A stretch of DNA of 64,000 nt, from the NCBI RefSeq assembly GCF_900100965.1, contig NZ_FMUJ01000003.1:186001-250000 (forward strand). Direction: 5' to 3'. This document shows positions 21,201-25,928 of this stretch, one piece after another. Position numbers and translations under genes: made by a program. The notes under the pieces are model-generated. The model did no database searches. It saw nothing but the letters and a program-made list of their open reading frames with translations, and had not been told where the DNA came from. The DNA is from Variovorax sp. EL159. Lineage in GTDB: Bacteria > Pseudomonadota > Gammaproteobacteria > Burkholderiales > Burkholderiaceae_C. Every line of letters starts with the position of its first letter. Within the stretch, counting starts at the first letter, position 1.

Positions 21201-22221
21201 CTTCCTGCGGCAGGTGTACTACGCCGAGCTGCGCGAAGGCGGCCGCGAATACAACGGCAAGACCGGCAGCCGCACGGGCTCGTACCTGCGCGGCCGCGAG
21301 ATGATCGCCACGCTGTTCCCCGACAACGATGCGGCCGGCAACCCGGTTGCGCGCAGCGGCGACATCACGATGTTCGGCGGCTCGGGCGTGCGCACCAATT
21401 TCGGTGGTGACATCGAGATGCTGGCGCCGGGCGGCAAGATCATTCTCGGCGTGCAGGGCGCGGTGCCGCCGGCCACGTCGGGCGTGATGACGCAAGGGCA
21501 GGGCGACATCCGCCTGTTCAGCGAAGGCAGTCTGCTGCTGGGCCTGTCGCGCATCATGACGACCTTCGGCGGCAGCATCCTGGCGTGGTCCGAGAAGGGC
21601 GACATCAACGCCGGCCGCGGCTCCAAGACGACGGTGCTGTTCACGCCGCCGAAGGTGGTCTACGACAACGTGGGCAACGTCGGGATCTCGCCGCAGGTGC
21701 CGAGCTCGGGCGCGGGCATCGCGACGCTGGCGCCCATCGCCGAAGTGCCGCCGGGCGACGTCGACCTGATCGCGCCGCTGGGCACCATCGATGCGGGCGA
21801 GGCCGGCATCCGGGTGTCGGGCAACGTCAACGTGGCGGCGCTGCAGGTGGTCAACGCGGCCAACATCCAGGTGAAGGGCGAGTCGTCGGGCCTGCCGGTG
21901 ATCGCGTCGGTGAACATCGGCGCGCTGACCAACGCCAGCGCGGCCGCGTCGCAGGCCAGCATGGCGGCGCAAGACGCGATGCAGCGCGAACGCGCCGCCG
22001 CGCGGCAGGCACTGCCTTCGGTCTTCACGGTGCGGGTGCTCGGCTTCGGCAACGAACCCGCACCCGACAACAACAGCAACAGCGAGGCACCTGCCGGCAA
22101 GGCCGGCACGCCGGTCGCCTACAACCCGCGCAGCGTGATCCGCGTGCTCGGGGGCGGCAGCCTGCCGCCGTCGGCGAGCCGGCAACTGACGGACGAGGAG
22201 CGCGCCAACCTGCAACGCTGA
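9223..22221 (+). CDS. Giant filamentous-haemagglutinin-like exoprotein with DUF3739-type C-terminus
   Basis: 4332-residue predicted surface or secreted beta-helical adhesin. A 49-residue extended signal peptide (MARSMAVALAAIGALGAAHA core) is followed by a two-partner-secretion-type haemagglutination domain (about residues 147-262: AILNWETFNVGRNTTVDFKQ, WALLNRVND, NRNGVVFSGSSQVDTRN). Thousands of residues of Gly/Ala/Thr/Val-rich right-handed beta-helix repeats come next. The C-terminal portion (about 3760-4260) matches the DUF3739 type: SRIMTTFGGSILAWSEKGDI, NAGRGSKTTVLFTPPKVVYD, VDLIAPLGTIDAGEAGIRVS. No C-terminal barrel or toxin domain is visible. Three short-spaced cysteine pairs occur (CVSAVC; CSIAEQC; CKANPSFC). 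The ATG at 9223 is chosen for the signal peptide and an AGG 5 bases upstream. No TpsB gene is in the window, so the exporter is unknown; T2SS is a candidate. Confidence 0.9.
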   Translation: MVLNPHTSRSRRSAAGSSEIVAGDLRLTPMARSMAVALAAIGALGAAHAGQAFSPAWFADKGAAQAGAVQTGRLPNGMPAASLAGPTQQQQQANAQLQRSISNLNLAAQAIAAQQAAQAAARDAALKDPSSVPNGLADGGLKVDTNSLTAGWQNANAPVQTQQADGRTNVAIQQTGDRAILNWETFNVGRNTTVDFKQQADWALLNRVNDPQARPSQIQGQIKADGTVLIANRNGVVFSGSSQVDTRNLVAAAAKISDDQFKSRGIHSAQTKDSYAPSFTDAGGAVTVEAGARITTATPGSVKQGGGYVLLMGQEVSNAGTITTPRGQVQLAAGDFFIVRPGQSTAANQGSTTRGNEVAPQFNADSTAGRVANTGLLQAPEGDITLAGRRVVQDGVALATTTVDTRGTIHLLNSASDKLGIVTVTQKALNAVLIDDRNGRTALDSQRDALTATTRADAKGVFDNLSLLDDRRDQSRIEIVSGGSVLFEGGSTTLATGGQIAVSAGGKATGRSTVADGARLDVSGAVGVQVAMSSNNVKVNIQGNEQRDAPLNRDTSMLNNANVWIDRRKLVRVAAGTGGYDKERWYTPGGLLEVGGYLGLQGHGIGEWAAQGGTVTFSGGELVTQAGSNINLSGGTLDVQTGAIRQSWLKGSDGRLYEVSNAPANISYTGLYKGFEDEHKRWGDKTTDYFYNPLIGPQQRMENGYTVGRDAGRLVVATGAAVLEGDITAKAYQGPRQTEKADAALDGYAQSHNAAAHAAQLILGSYTTGYNADAKLGPVGKYSTLLPTLDRIVFDHAQPDLGNGLAQGSALPQERKDALYIDSERLNGFGLGAIVAVANKSVTVGSALSVEPGGNIELHATQVAVNADLKARGGSIVLGNVLSSMTGTGIVDGPMPAADKTPVEVTVAKGVTLDARGLWSNLQLDPANGRGMPYLDGGSVNIRSSGAVTLVAGATVDVSSGGAVLANGKTRGGRGGDVTLWADVQSAGAPAYGLLTVDGDIRGYGVNGGGTLRMASGTGIVVGGKVRGTGGLLGAGDAAPLDMVLLQDYQVRAGDLLPVDYRYERTRARPGEAVGTVPVFANSPGNTVTLAADWTLPSASAGNAAFYAVQAIVNGVPQTFSGGRDGDGTPKVTLPAGSVLIGISDNGVFPAGYVLPANVFPDGFAIRPQTVTVAAGKAAPVDFTLKSGTKVAAGSVFKQDMATLANTAIDAAVYQSGFARYDLNGHLGTVVADNTRLDVAMPVYRFADTANTVATGSEPATALVRWTPPVWTEDPVRGVLTQRGGASVVLQSTIGTGIATAASGPIDLRPGTAITVDPGQSITLLGRDVTVNGTLRAPGGAITIDRPRGTAPGTPGLVWIGEGAVLDVAARAATARDNFGRVYGQVADGGTISIGGTLDWEKTSEADAADVFTVIRPGALLDASGTSAVLDPVGNAPGRAPAPVTVASNGGTIVLKSNHGLYLDGTLRAAAGGPGAAGGTLALALASPIYDVATASGSILRHRELVVAQTQGDSALASAGGLSDAKNRLVTGTARIGVDRIGAGGFGNLSMLVDGPLSFDGDVALAMNQSLRLYAGTYAHGENAAAASKVSLSAPYVRLAGTTRRATQDGTTMTRAHWANGPSQQPRGGSFSVLADLIDLRDDVGFGTHADVNLRPSGYTVDRRGFDAVDLTSRGDFRVLGGVSTGLKTTGNLLLTAAQIYPSTGGGGSIVAGYMASGTGYAPGSVLSIRRYGEGDVAMPYSAFGRLSLGAETIEQGGIVRAPLGQLTLGSQADEQTALTQRVTLLPGSITSVSGAGLLMPYGGTVDGLSYQYNGQPVVLSGVGDLSQGIQVKARHLDAQAGAVLDLSGGGTLTGAGFVSGRGGSVNVLTTALANANPVNTYSRAGNAVYAIVPGSAARYAPVAPEAGFGTPGIGQQITVPAGVPGLPAGTYTLMPSSYALLPGAFRVEIGAADRVGLSGVTSTGNGSYVAGGYLGVADTPIRDALPNQVVITPADKVRSYSAYTETDYNAFVLADAARRGFLRAMQTSDARTLDIFLSRPAKEDGDRTGLKFDGDLRLGAQAGSKGFGGTVSVRNVGEVLATGQAADETLAGASVYDGALNKLNAPRLLLNGTMGSTYGQRGGLVQIAGAGSLVVRSGASLSAAEIILAAAPSITDGRITIEEGASLSTIGKGAPSYGSSDGYVFTGNGVLALSNGWFNLLLAQPSPGQQPGTTVAIDIGSCVSAVCNGTTRLVSEGTLAVATDGALTLSRNVSYGTRNLLLALAAVNLGEDASIAAASANGQLPRGLVLNQAKLDQLLAGNTATGAPALETLTLNARDAVNMYGSVKLDASSLRRLVLGTPAIYGYGAAGDVAAIRAGEFVWTGTDSQPGAAIAGLLGAGRLDISARSIVLGHGPYAQVSGTTTDARMALGFADVKLAATERVTSDGNSTLSVYRRQGAYTPGTGYAYEGGNLAIVSPLLTGQAGSKTRITAGGAIVVSAPEGAGAGASNDALGGTLELRGKSIGLEGSVVLPSGRLVLSATDDIVLGAASRVDLSGRKVSLFDVDKYSWGGDFVLSSAAGNITQAAGSSIDVSARFNRGGTVEATALGAGAGRVDLAGAIRGSSSGTYDAGGTVVPYDAAELSVRAQTLGDFAGLNSRLNEGGVFGARRFQIKQGDLAVGDGVKAREVAITLDGGSLRVDGRIDASGYQVGTIRLAAKGDLRVNGTLDAHGTGLRVDSYGKIIDSPNRAIVDLTSSAGTLTLGSGVRIDLRAGTEVPTGTGAGQNDGRARGTLDLNAPRVGTNDVAVAVNGAPVIQGAKTVAVNAFRRYDDAPLASLPDVSGYRPQLITQGYLDRIDGDSQSFINAAIGNVALGSRLSGLGSYHLRPGVEIVSDSVLNPHGDLTVLGDLDFSGYRYGPDANRSDPARRGFGEPGRLAIRAAGNLNIHGSINDGFAPPAATPDDSGWVLAEARYVGANGSSTFGGDVVVPIDGVTLDTGTRFPVGSTLNYSVAVAAMTLPAGTVLPVDAVLTGKLGLPAGTVVAANIYNADGSLAYAAGAVLPAAVTLGAGMRLGAGTALRAPAAVAALTWPKGVALPVDMTATGVVKLARGSLIPSGTWIELPNNQPINLRPETNGVQGRNWAVAPMLGAGATSWDMQLVAGADLGSADRRALNPASSGAIKLGDTHAVKGYATSTVPGGTQVWTDDNFFGGEPGKPVPPDQLDACSIAEQCRLEPDYVWAVGNPAGHAAGTPVQEADRALCKANPSFCQVVADKTIVTGSYPVSPAFSVVRTGTGDLDLVAAGDIRMDSLYGVYTAGAATAVGAAFDRPRGTAADGTLLGTQPVDYGAALAGYHAWYPDQGGNVLVAAGGNLVGDLTGAATSSVVPGNWLWRQGSGTAAIGTPVPTAWWINFGTYTPTTSAASDRKAPDLTGFTGIGTLGGGDVRVRVGGDAGTMGTRGSLAVGGVDRSDGLMVAVGGTGRVGADGGLTLTGGGDIDMRIAGALNPHRELGTVAEKNPLAGAIANLRGTTQVSAASIGSVGLQYLSSSFAFNDPTDARGIDPFTAAYGNARAGINLVPGDTAIYLQARGDLVLGGASDPGRGNTPNSSAFSAGGGSYGGGGQGWFSLWTPHSAINLVSAGGQLAPITTTGDVSPAVTSKDGWIVYPSIFRAAALTGSLYYGYAALPQTVGIPEKIAYGLTLAPSTSGELEMLAGGSIYAGQYSVGMSGSGTPVPTPFNPAFVGQAYGAGDILVGNVSRDGTALSNNGITTTFNGPTLFAFGPNTAAVRLDRPADASPIRFYAAGGDIVGLKTGETVDRGPGVDAWYNAAGPVWIKANRDIVSAGNAPGTSTGGPREINAAKLHGNLIVHNSPTDVSIVSAGRDILYANFDVAGPGTLEVSAGRNLLQEDRGGITSIGPVVAGDTRPGASIALMAGVGASGLDMSAIRARYLDPSKLAAAGTPLAQQPGKAAKTYEVELAAWLKARYGFSGSTAQALSYFYGLAPEQQRIFLRQVYYAELREGGREYNGKTGSRTGSYLRGREMIATLFPDNDAAGNPVARSGDITMFGGSGVRTNFGGDIEMLAPGGKIILGVQGAVPPATSGVMTQGQGDIRLFSEGSLLLGLSRIMTTFGGSILAWSEKGDINAGRGSKTTVLFTPPKVVYDNVGNVGISPQVPSSGAGIATLAPIAEVPPGDVDLIAPLGTIDAGEAGIRVSGNVNVAALQVVNAANIQVKGESSGLPVIASVNIGALTNASAAASQASMAAQDAMQRERAAARQALPSVFTVRVLGFGNEPAPDNNSNSEAPAGKAGTPVAYNPRSVIRVLGGGSLPPSASRQLTDEERANLQR
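18217..18540 (+). repeat. Internal degenerate repeat module within the giant exoprotein
   Basis: Within the exoprotein gene, a 14-20-residue unit recurs with drift: LPAGTVLPVDAVLTGKLG, LPAGTVVAANIYN, AAGAVLPAAVTLGAG, KGVALPVDMTATGVVKLARG. A related LPAGSVL / FPAGYVLPANVFPDG stretch lies near 12620-12710. These are Pro/Val/Gly-rich turns that interrupt the beta-helix pattern. Confidence 0.55.
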
Positions 22222-22224
22222 CAC

Positions 22225-22253
22225 GTGCCCGGCGTCCCCGTCGACGGGCGCAC
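22225..22253 (+). terminator. Weak hairpin after the exoprotein gene
   Basis: GTGCCCG (22225-22231) can pair with CGGGCGCAC (22245-22253) with a 2-base bulge. A T-rich CTGTTCCTTTCTT tract follows. It may attenuate transcription before the downstream sigma-factor gene. Confidence 0.35.
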
Positions 22254-22339
22254 CTGTTCCTTTCTTGTCTCAAGGCCTGGCCTTTCCCGCAACCGGCGAT
22301 CCCGGACGCGGGCAGGCCGGGCGTTCAGCGAAAACCATC

Positions 22340-22954
22340 ATGACCCTCAACACCCAGGCGATCCGCCCTGCGCCGGACCGGTTCTCCATGCTGTTCCCAT
22401 CGGTCTGGCGACGGCTCGACGAGCGCATTCCGCTGCCGGCCGTGGAACTGCGCGCACCGAAGAAGGCAACGGCGCCCGCGCTCGATCTGCAGGCTCACTT
22501 GGCGGCGCACTACGCGGTGCTGCACCAGCGCCTGGAACGGCAGCTCGGGTGTTCGGACCTGGCGAGCGAATGCCTGCACGATGCGTGGCTGCGCCTGGGC
22601 GAGCGCCGCTCGCAGGAGACGCCAGCCAACCCCGAGGCCTACATCTACCGCGTGGCCTGCAACCTCGCGATGGACAGCCTGCGCGCGCGCAAGCGCTGGA
22701 TCGGCGTGAACGACGAGGGGGCGGACGTCGACGTGATCGCCGACGGGCAGCCCGGCCCCGAGCTGATCGCCGAGGCGCGCTCGGAGGTGGCGGCAGTCGA
22801 CCGCGCCATGCAGCGCCTGCCGCGCCGCCACCAGTCGGTGCTGCTGGCACTGCGCTGGCACGAGATGTCGCGCCAGGAGGTGGCAAGGCGCCATGGCGTG
22901 TCGGTGCGCAAGGTGGACACCGCGCTGCGGCAGGCGCTGGGCGTGCTGCGTTGA
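22340..22954 (+). CDS. Second ECF-type RNA polymerase sigma factor
   Basis: 204-residue sigma factor. After a variable N-terminus of about 50 residues come a region 2 (LASECLHDAWLRLGERR, PEAYIYRVACNLAMDSLRAR) and a region 4 helix-turn-helix (MQRLPRRHQSVLLALRWHEM, EVARRHGVSVRKVDTALRQA). It differs clearly in sequence from the sigma factor at 7269-7817. It stands 118 bases after the exoprotein gene and has no FecR partner of its own, so it may share the upstream FecR or the DUF4880-only protein. The start is uncertain: ATG 22340 lacks an obvious ribosome-binding site, and an ORF extension upstream exists. Confidence 0.85.
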   Translation: MTLNTQAIRPAPDRFSMLFPSVWRRLDERIPLPAVELRAPKKATAPALDLQAHLAAHYAVLHQRLERQLGCSDLASECLHDAWLRLGERRSQETPANPEAYIYRVACNLAMDSLRARKRWIGVNDEGADVDVIADGQPGPELIAEARSEVAAVDRAMQRLPRRHQSVLLALRWHEMSRQEVARRHGVSVRKVDTALRQALGVLR

Positions 22955-23051
22955 TGATCGATCAGGGAGCGGCTTACCGGATGCGACACCTCTGCGCGAG
23001 CTGCTGTCGCGCATCCTGTTGCACAGTCATTCAGGAAGTGGAGGGAGTCAG

Positions 23052-23684
23052 ATGATGAAGTGGATGTCGCCCATGCGGGTCACCATGCAGGAGCTGGACG
23101 CCAAGCTCTCGAAGATCGTGGAGCGGGCGCGCGAGGAGCCGGTGGCGGTCAACCGCTACGGCTCGCCATGGGTGTGGATCGTGAGCCACCAGGCCTGGGT
23201 GCAGGCCGACAACCTGCGCGCACTGGTGCCGCAGAGCCATCCCCTCGTGCCGTTGCACGACCTGGTGGAAGACGCGCTGCGCTACGAGCGCGACCTGCTC
23301 GCCGACCTGGAGCGGCAGCACGGCAGCACCATCGGTGCGGCGAGGCTCTTCAAGTGCCTGATGCTGCAGATCATCTATTCGCTGGAAGACAGCGAGAAGG
23401 TGCACGAGAGCCTGACCTACAACATGCTGTTCCGCTGGTTCGTGGGCTTCGAGAAGTTCGCCGACGAGCTGCCTGCGCGCACGGCGTTCACACGCGAGCT
23501 GAACGCCGTGGGGGCCGATGCGCGGGCGGTGCGCGTCATCACGCGGTGCCTGTCGCACACCTTTTTGCCGGAGTCCGGCGACGGCGATTTCCGGGTCAAC
23601 CGTGGGCTGTTGCACGCCCTGTCGGCCTGGGCGTCGGCGCCGTCCGCCACGCCGGGCGCCAGGCCGCACGAAGCGGTGCGGTAA
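23052..23684 (+). CDS. Phd/YefM-like domain fused to a transposase N-terminal (DUF772-like) domain
   Basis: 210-residue protein with an unusual composition. Residues about 8-55 resemble a Phd/YefM antitoxin DNA-binding domain (VTMQELDAKLSKIVERARE, PVAVNRYGSPWVWIVSHQAW). Residues about 63-140 resemble the N-terminal domain of IS5/IS1182-type transposases (HPLVPLHDLVEDAL, RLFKCLMLQIIYSLEDSEKV, LTYNMLFRWFVGFEKFAD). No DDE catalytic domain follows, no inverted repeats were seen, and no toxin gene is adjacent. A GGAGGG ribosome-binding site sits 6 bases before the ATG at 23052. It looks like a domesticated, possibly regulatory, DNA-binding protein placed between the sigma factor and the T2SS genes (inference). 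Confidence 0.6.
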   Translation: MMKWMSPMRVTMQELDAKLSKIVERAREEPVAVNRYGSPWVWIVSHQAWVQADNLRALVPQSHPLVPLHDLVEDALRYERDLLADLERQHGSTIGAARLFKCLMLQIIYSLEDSEKVHESLTYNMLFRWFVGFEKFADELPARTAFTRELNAVGADARAVRVITRCLSHTFLPESGDGDFRVNRGLLHALSAWASAPSATPGARPHEAVR

Positions 23685-23714
23685 ATGCCGGCCCGCCGGT
23701 GCGGCTCGCGGGCG

Positions 23715-24182
23715 TCAGCGCGCAGCGCCGGCCGGCGTGGCCCTGGCGATGCCCGGCGTCGCGGGCTGCGGGATCACCGGCGCGGCGATGCGCTCGGTGG
23801 TGCCGGCCTTGTCGATCACCACCGCATCGGCCTCGATGGCCTTCAGCGTGACCGAGCGGGCCAGCGTTTCTCCGACCTGGTAGGGCCTTGCGGGCGCGTC
23901 GTTGACGGCCAGCACGACCACGCCCTGGTCCGCGCTTTTGATGAGCCCCTTGACCGCGATGTTCGCGCGCAGCTCGCCGGGGCCGAACCACGTGGCGAGC
24001 ACGTCGCCCGCCGGGTCTGCCTGCGTGGCCTGCACCCGCGCGACGGGGGCGGGCGGGGCGGGCTTGTAGAGCACGCGGGCCCATGTCGCAATGCCCGCGA
24101 CCACCAGCAGCAGGCCCACCGCATGGACGATGTATTTCGCGGAGGGATGGGTTGCGATGGTCATGGTGCGCATGGCGGTCAT
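23715..24182 (-). CDS. gspC: Type II secretion GspC-like protein (T2SS protein N family)
   Basis: 155-residue bitopic inner-membrane protein. A short cytoplasmic N-terminus leads into one membrane helix (AVGLLLVVAGIATWARVLY). The periplasmic homology-region domain follows (LATWFGPGELRANIAVKGLI, GVVVLAVNDAPARPYQVGET), which in GspC contacts the secretin. There is no PDZ or coiled-coil C-terminal domain, so it is the short form; the last 25 residues are Ala/Pro-rich. An AAGGA ribosome-binding site precedes the ATG at 24182. It is transcribed away from gspHIJ and against the rest of the locus, sharing a 167-base divergent region with gspH. Confidence 0.8.
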   Translation of the reverse strand: MTAMRTMTIATHPSAKYIVHAVGLLLVVAGIATWARVLYKPAPPAPVARVQATQADPAGDVLATWFGPGELRANIAVKGLIKSADQGVVVLAVNDAPARPYQVGETLARSVTLKAIEADAVVIDKAGTTERIAAPVIPQPATPGIARATPAGAAR

Positions 24183-24254
24183 GGTTTTCCTTGGCGGTCG
24201 TTGGGCTTCGTGCCTGTCGTGTCTATCACGGCGGTGTTGGCTTTTCGTGTCAGC

Positions 24255-24290
24255 GTTTTCATGGGCGCTTGCATGGGCGCTTTCACGGGG
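24255..24290. repeat. Three tandem 12-base repeats in the gspC/gspH divergent promoter region
   Basis: GTTTTCATGGGC, GCTTGCATGGGC and GCTTTCACGGGG follow each other head to tail between the divergent gspC and gspHIJ genes. Eight or more positions are shared between neighbouring copies. They may be iterated binding sites; their TTTCAT-like core resembles a Pho half-site, although the period is 12 rather than 11. Confidence 0.6.
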
Positions 24291-24349
24291 GCATCACACA
24301 GGCCGCCTAGCATGGGCCGTGGCCCCGCGAATCCCCCGGGCGCCGCGAC

Positions 24350-24859
24350 ATGAAGGTGCGCATGCCACAGGGAACCCCGACCAAAGCCGGCGAACGCGGC
24401 TTCTCGCTGATCGAGCTGATGGTCGTGATGGTCATCGTCGGCATCGCGACCGCGGCGATCAGCCTGAGCATCGCGCCCGACCCCGCGCAAGACCTGCGGC
24501 GCGATGCGCATGAGCTGGTGTTGCACCTGGCCGTCGCGCAGAACGAGGTGCGCATCGACGGCCGCGTGATCGCATGGCAGGCCGATGGCGAGGGCTACAG
24601 CTTTGCGCGCGGAACCTGGTACGCCGCGCCCGGCAGCGCGATCCCGGTGGTGTCGACAGCGGGCGTGCTCGACAACTTTGCGCGCGACGACGAGCTGCGC
24701 CCCCGGCAGTGGCGCGTGGCGCCGGTGCAGGTCACGCCCGCGCAGCCGGTGTTGCTCACGTCGGAGCCCATCGGCGCGGGCTGGCGGATGGAACTGCGCC
24801 ATGGCGACGCCACGGTCGTGGTGCAGCGCAACGCGGCGGGCGGCTACGAGGTGCACTAG
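24350..24859 (+). CDS. gspH: Type II secretion minor pseudopilin GspH
   Basis: 169-residue prepilin-like protein of the T2SS pseudopilus tip. The prepilin peptidase site is G|FSLIELMVVMVIVGIATAA near residue 17, with the obligatory Glu at mature position 5 and a hydrophobic N-terminal helix. The globular part contains the GspH-like middle (LVLHLAVAQNEVRIDGRVIA). The start may be ATG 24350 or 24362. It is the first gene of a compact H-I-J set; gspG and gspK are not in the window and may lie upstream of base 1. Confidence 0.9.
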   Translation: MKVRMPQGTPTKAGERGFSLIELMVVMVIVGIATAAISLSIAPDPAQDLRRDAHELVLHLAVAQNEVRIDGRVIAWQADGEGYSFARGTWYAAPGSAIPVVSTAGVLDNFARDDELRPRQWRVAPVQVTPAQPVLLTSEPIGAGWRMELRHGDATVVVQRNAAGGYEVH

Positions 24860-24874
24860 CAAGCATTGCCCATC

Positions 24875-25270
24875 ATGCGCATGCCGTTCTCATCATCGAC
24901 GCCATCCCGTGGCTCGCTCGGCTTCACGCTGATCGAGGTACTGATGGCGCTGACCATCGTCAGCATCGCGCTCGCGGCCATCGTGCGTGCGTCGAGCCTG
25001 ACCATCACCAACCTCGGGTTGCTGCAGCAGCAATCGCTTGCGATGCTGTCCGCCGAGAACCTGCTGGCCGAGCTGAAGATCGGCCAGGGCCCGAACACGC
25101 CGGGCGTGGTTCGCGGCCCGTGCCCGCAAGGCGGCGTGCGGCTGGTCTGCCGGCTCGAGCTGAGCCCGGCCGTCGACGGCATGCGCGCCGCGGCGGTCGA
25201 CGTGTACCTGGCGGAAGAGGGCGGCAACCGGCTGGCCTCGCTGCGCACCCGCCTGCAGGAGACCCGCTAG
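24875..25270 (+). CDS. gspI: Type II secretion minor pseudopilin GspI
   Basis: 131-residue minor pseudopilin with cleavage motif LG|FTLIEVLMALTIVSIALAA and Glu at mature position 5. The body has GspI features (ENLLAELKIG, the two-cysteine CPQGGVRLVCRLEL stretch, VDVYLAEEGG). ATG 24875 is chosen; a TTG at 24866 and an ATG at 24881 are alternatives, and none has a good ribosome-binding site, so translation probably relies on coupling to gspH 15 bases upstream. gspJ starts immediately after its stop. Confidence 0.88.
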   Translation: MRMPFSSSTPSRGSLGFTLIEVLMALTIVSIALAAIVRASSLTITNLGLLQQQSLAMLSAENLLAELKIGQGPNTPGVVRGPCPQGGVRLVCRLELSPAVDGMRAAAVDVYLAEEGGNRLASLRTRLQETR

Positions 25271-25882
25271 ATGCAGCGGCGACGGCAAGCGGGTTTCACG
25301 CTCATCGAAGTCATGATCGCCATCACGCTGATGGCGGTGGTGAGCCTGATGGCATGGCGCGGCCTGGACAGCGTCTCGCGTGCCCACGGCATGCTCGAAG
25401 AACGCACCGAGGACATCGCCCGCCTCATGCGTGCGCTAGACCAGTTGGAGCGCGACGTGGCCCTGCGCGCGACCACCGAGCTGCCGCAGCCTGCCGCGGC
25501 CGAAGTGCTGCCGCCGGCGTTGCTGGTGCGCAGGCAGAACGATCTGCCGTTCTTCCTGGAGATCGTCCGCGCGGCACCGGCCGCGCCGGGCCAATGGCAG
25601 CGCGTGCAGTGGTGGCGGCGCGGCGATGCGCTGTATCGCGCCACGGGGCCGGCGTCGGCCTCGTTCCCCTTGCCGGCGCCGGATGCGACCGCGCGCGTGG
25701 CGATGCTGGATGCGGTGTCCGTCTTCCAGCTTCGGGCCTGGGAACCCGGCCAGGGATGGCGCAACCTGCCGGGCGTGGCACCCGCGCGCACCACCGCGAC
25801 CGGGCTCGAACTGGAGCTGGGCATCAAGAACCGCGGCGACGGCGTCGTCCAGACCTTTCGCCGCGTTTTCGTGCTCGACTAA
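25271..25882 (+). CDS. gspJ: Type II secretion minor pseudopilin GspJ
   Basis: 203-residue minor pseudopilin. The cleavage site AG|FTLIEVMIAITLMAVVSLMA comes after an unusually short leader (MQRRRQA). The family pattern WRGLDSVSRA, RLMRALDQLERDV is present. The ATG at 25271 directly abuts the gspI stop, so the genes are translationally coupled. gspK, the usual next gene, is absent: an unrelated ArsC-like gene follows after 46 bases. Confidence 0.9.
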   Translation: MQRRRQAGFTLIEVMIAITLMAVVSLMAWRGLDSVSRAHGMLEERTEDIARLMRALDQLERDVALRATTELPQPAAAEVLPPALLVRRQNDLPFFLEIVRAAPAAPGQWQRVQWWRRGDALYRATGPASASFPLPAPDATARVAMLDAVSVFQLRAWEPGQGWRNLPGVAPARTTATGLELELGIKNRGDGVVQTFRRVFVLD

Positions 25883-25928
25883 GCGGGCGGTGACAGAGGT
25901 CACGAAGCGTGGCTATAGTCAGGGTTCC

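Noticed and set aside
23238..23640. Remnant of an insertion sequence
   Set aside because: The transposase-like segment is in an intact fused frame with a good ribosome-binding site, and no terminal inverted repeats or target duplications were seen.
23052..23684. Toxin-antitoxin pair
   Set aside because: Although the N-terminus resembles Phd/YefM, no toxin gene of the Doc or YoeB type is next to it.
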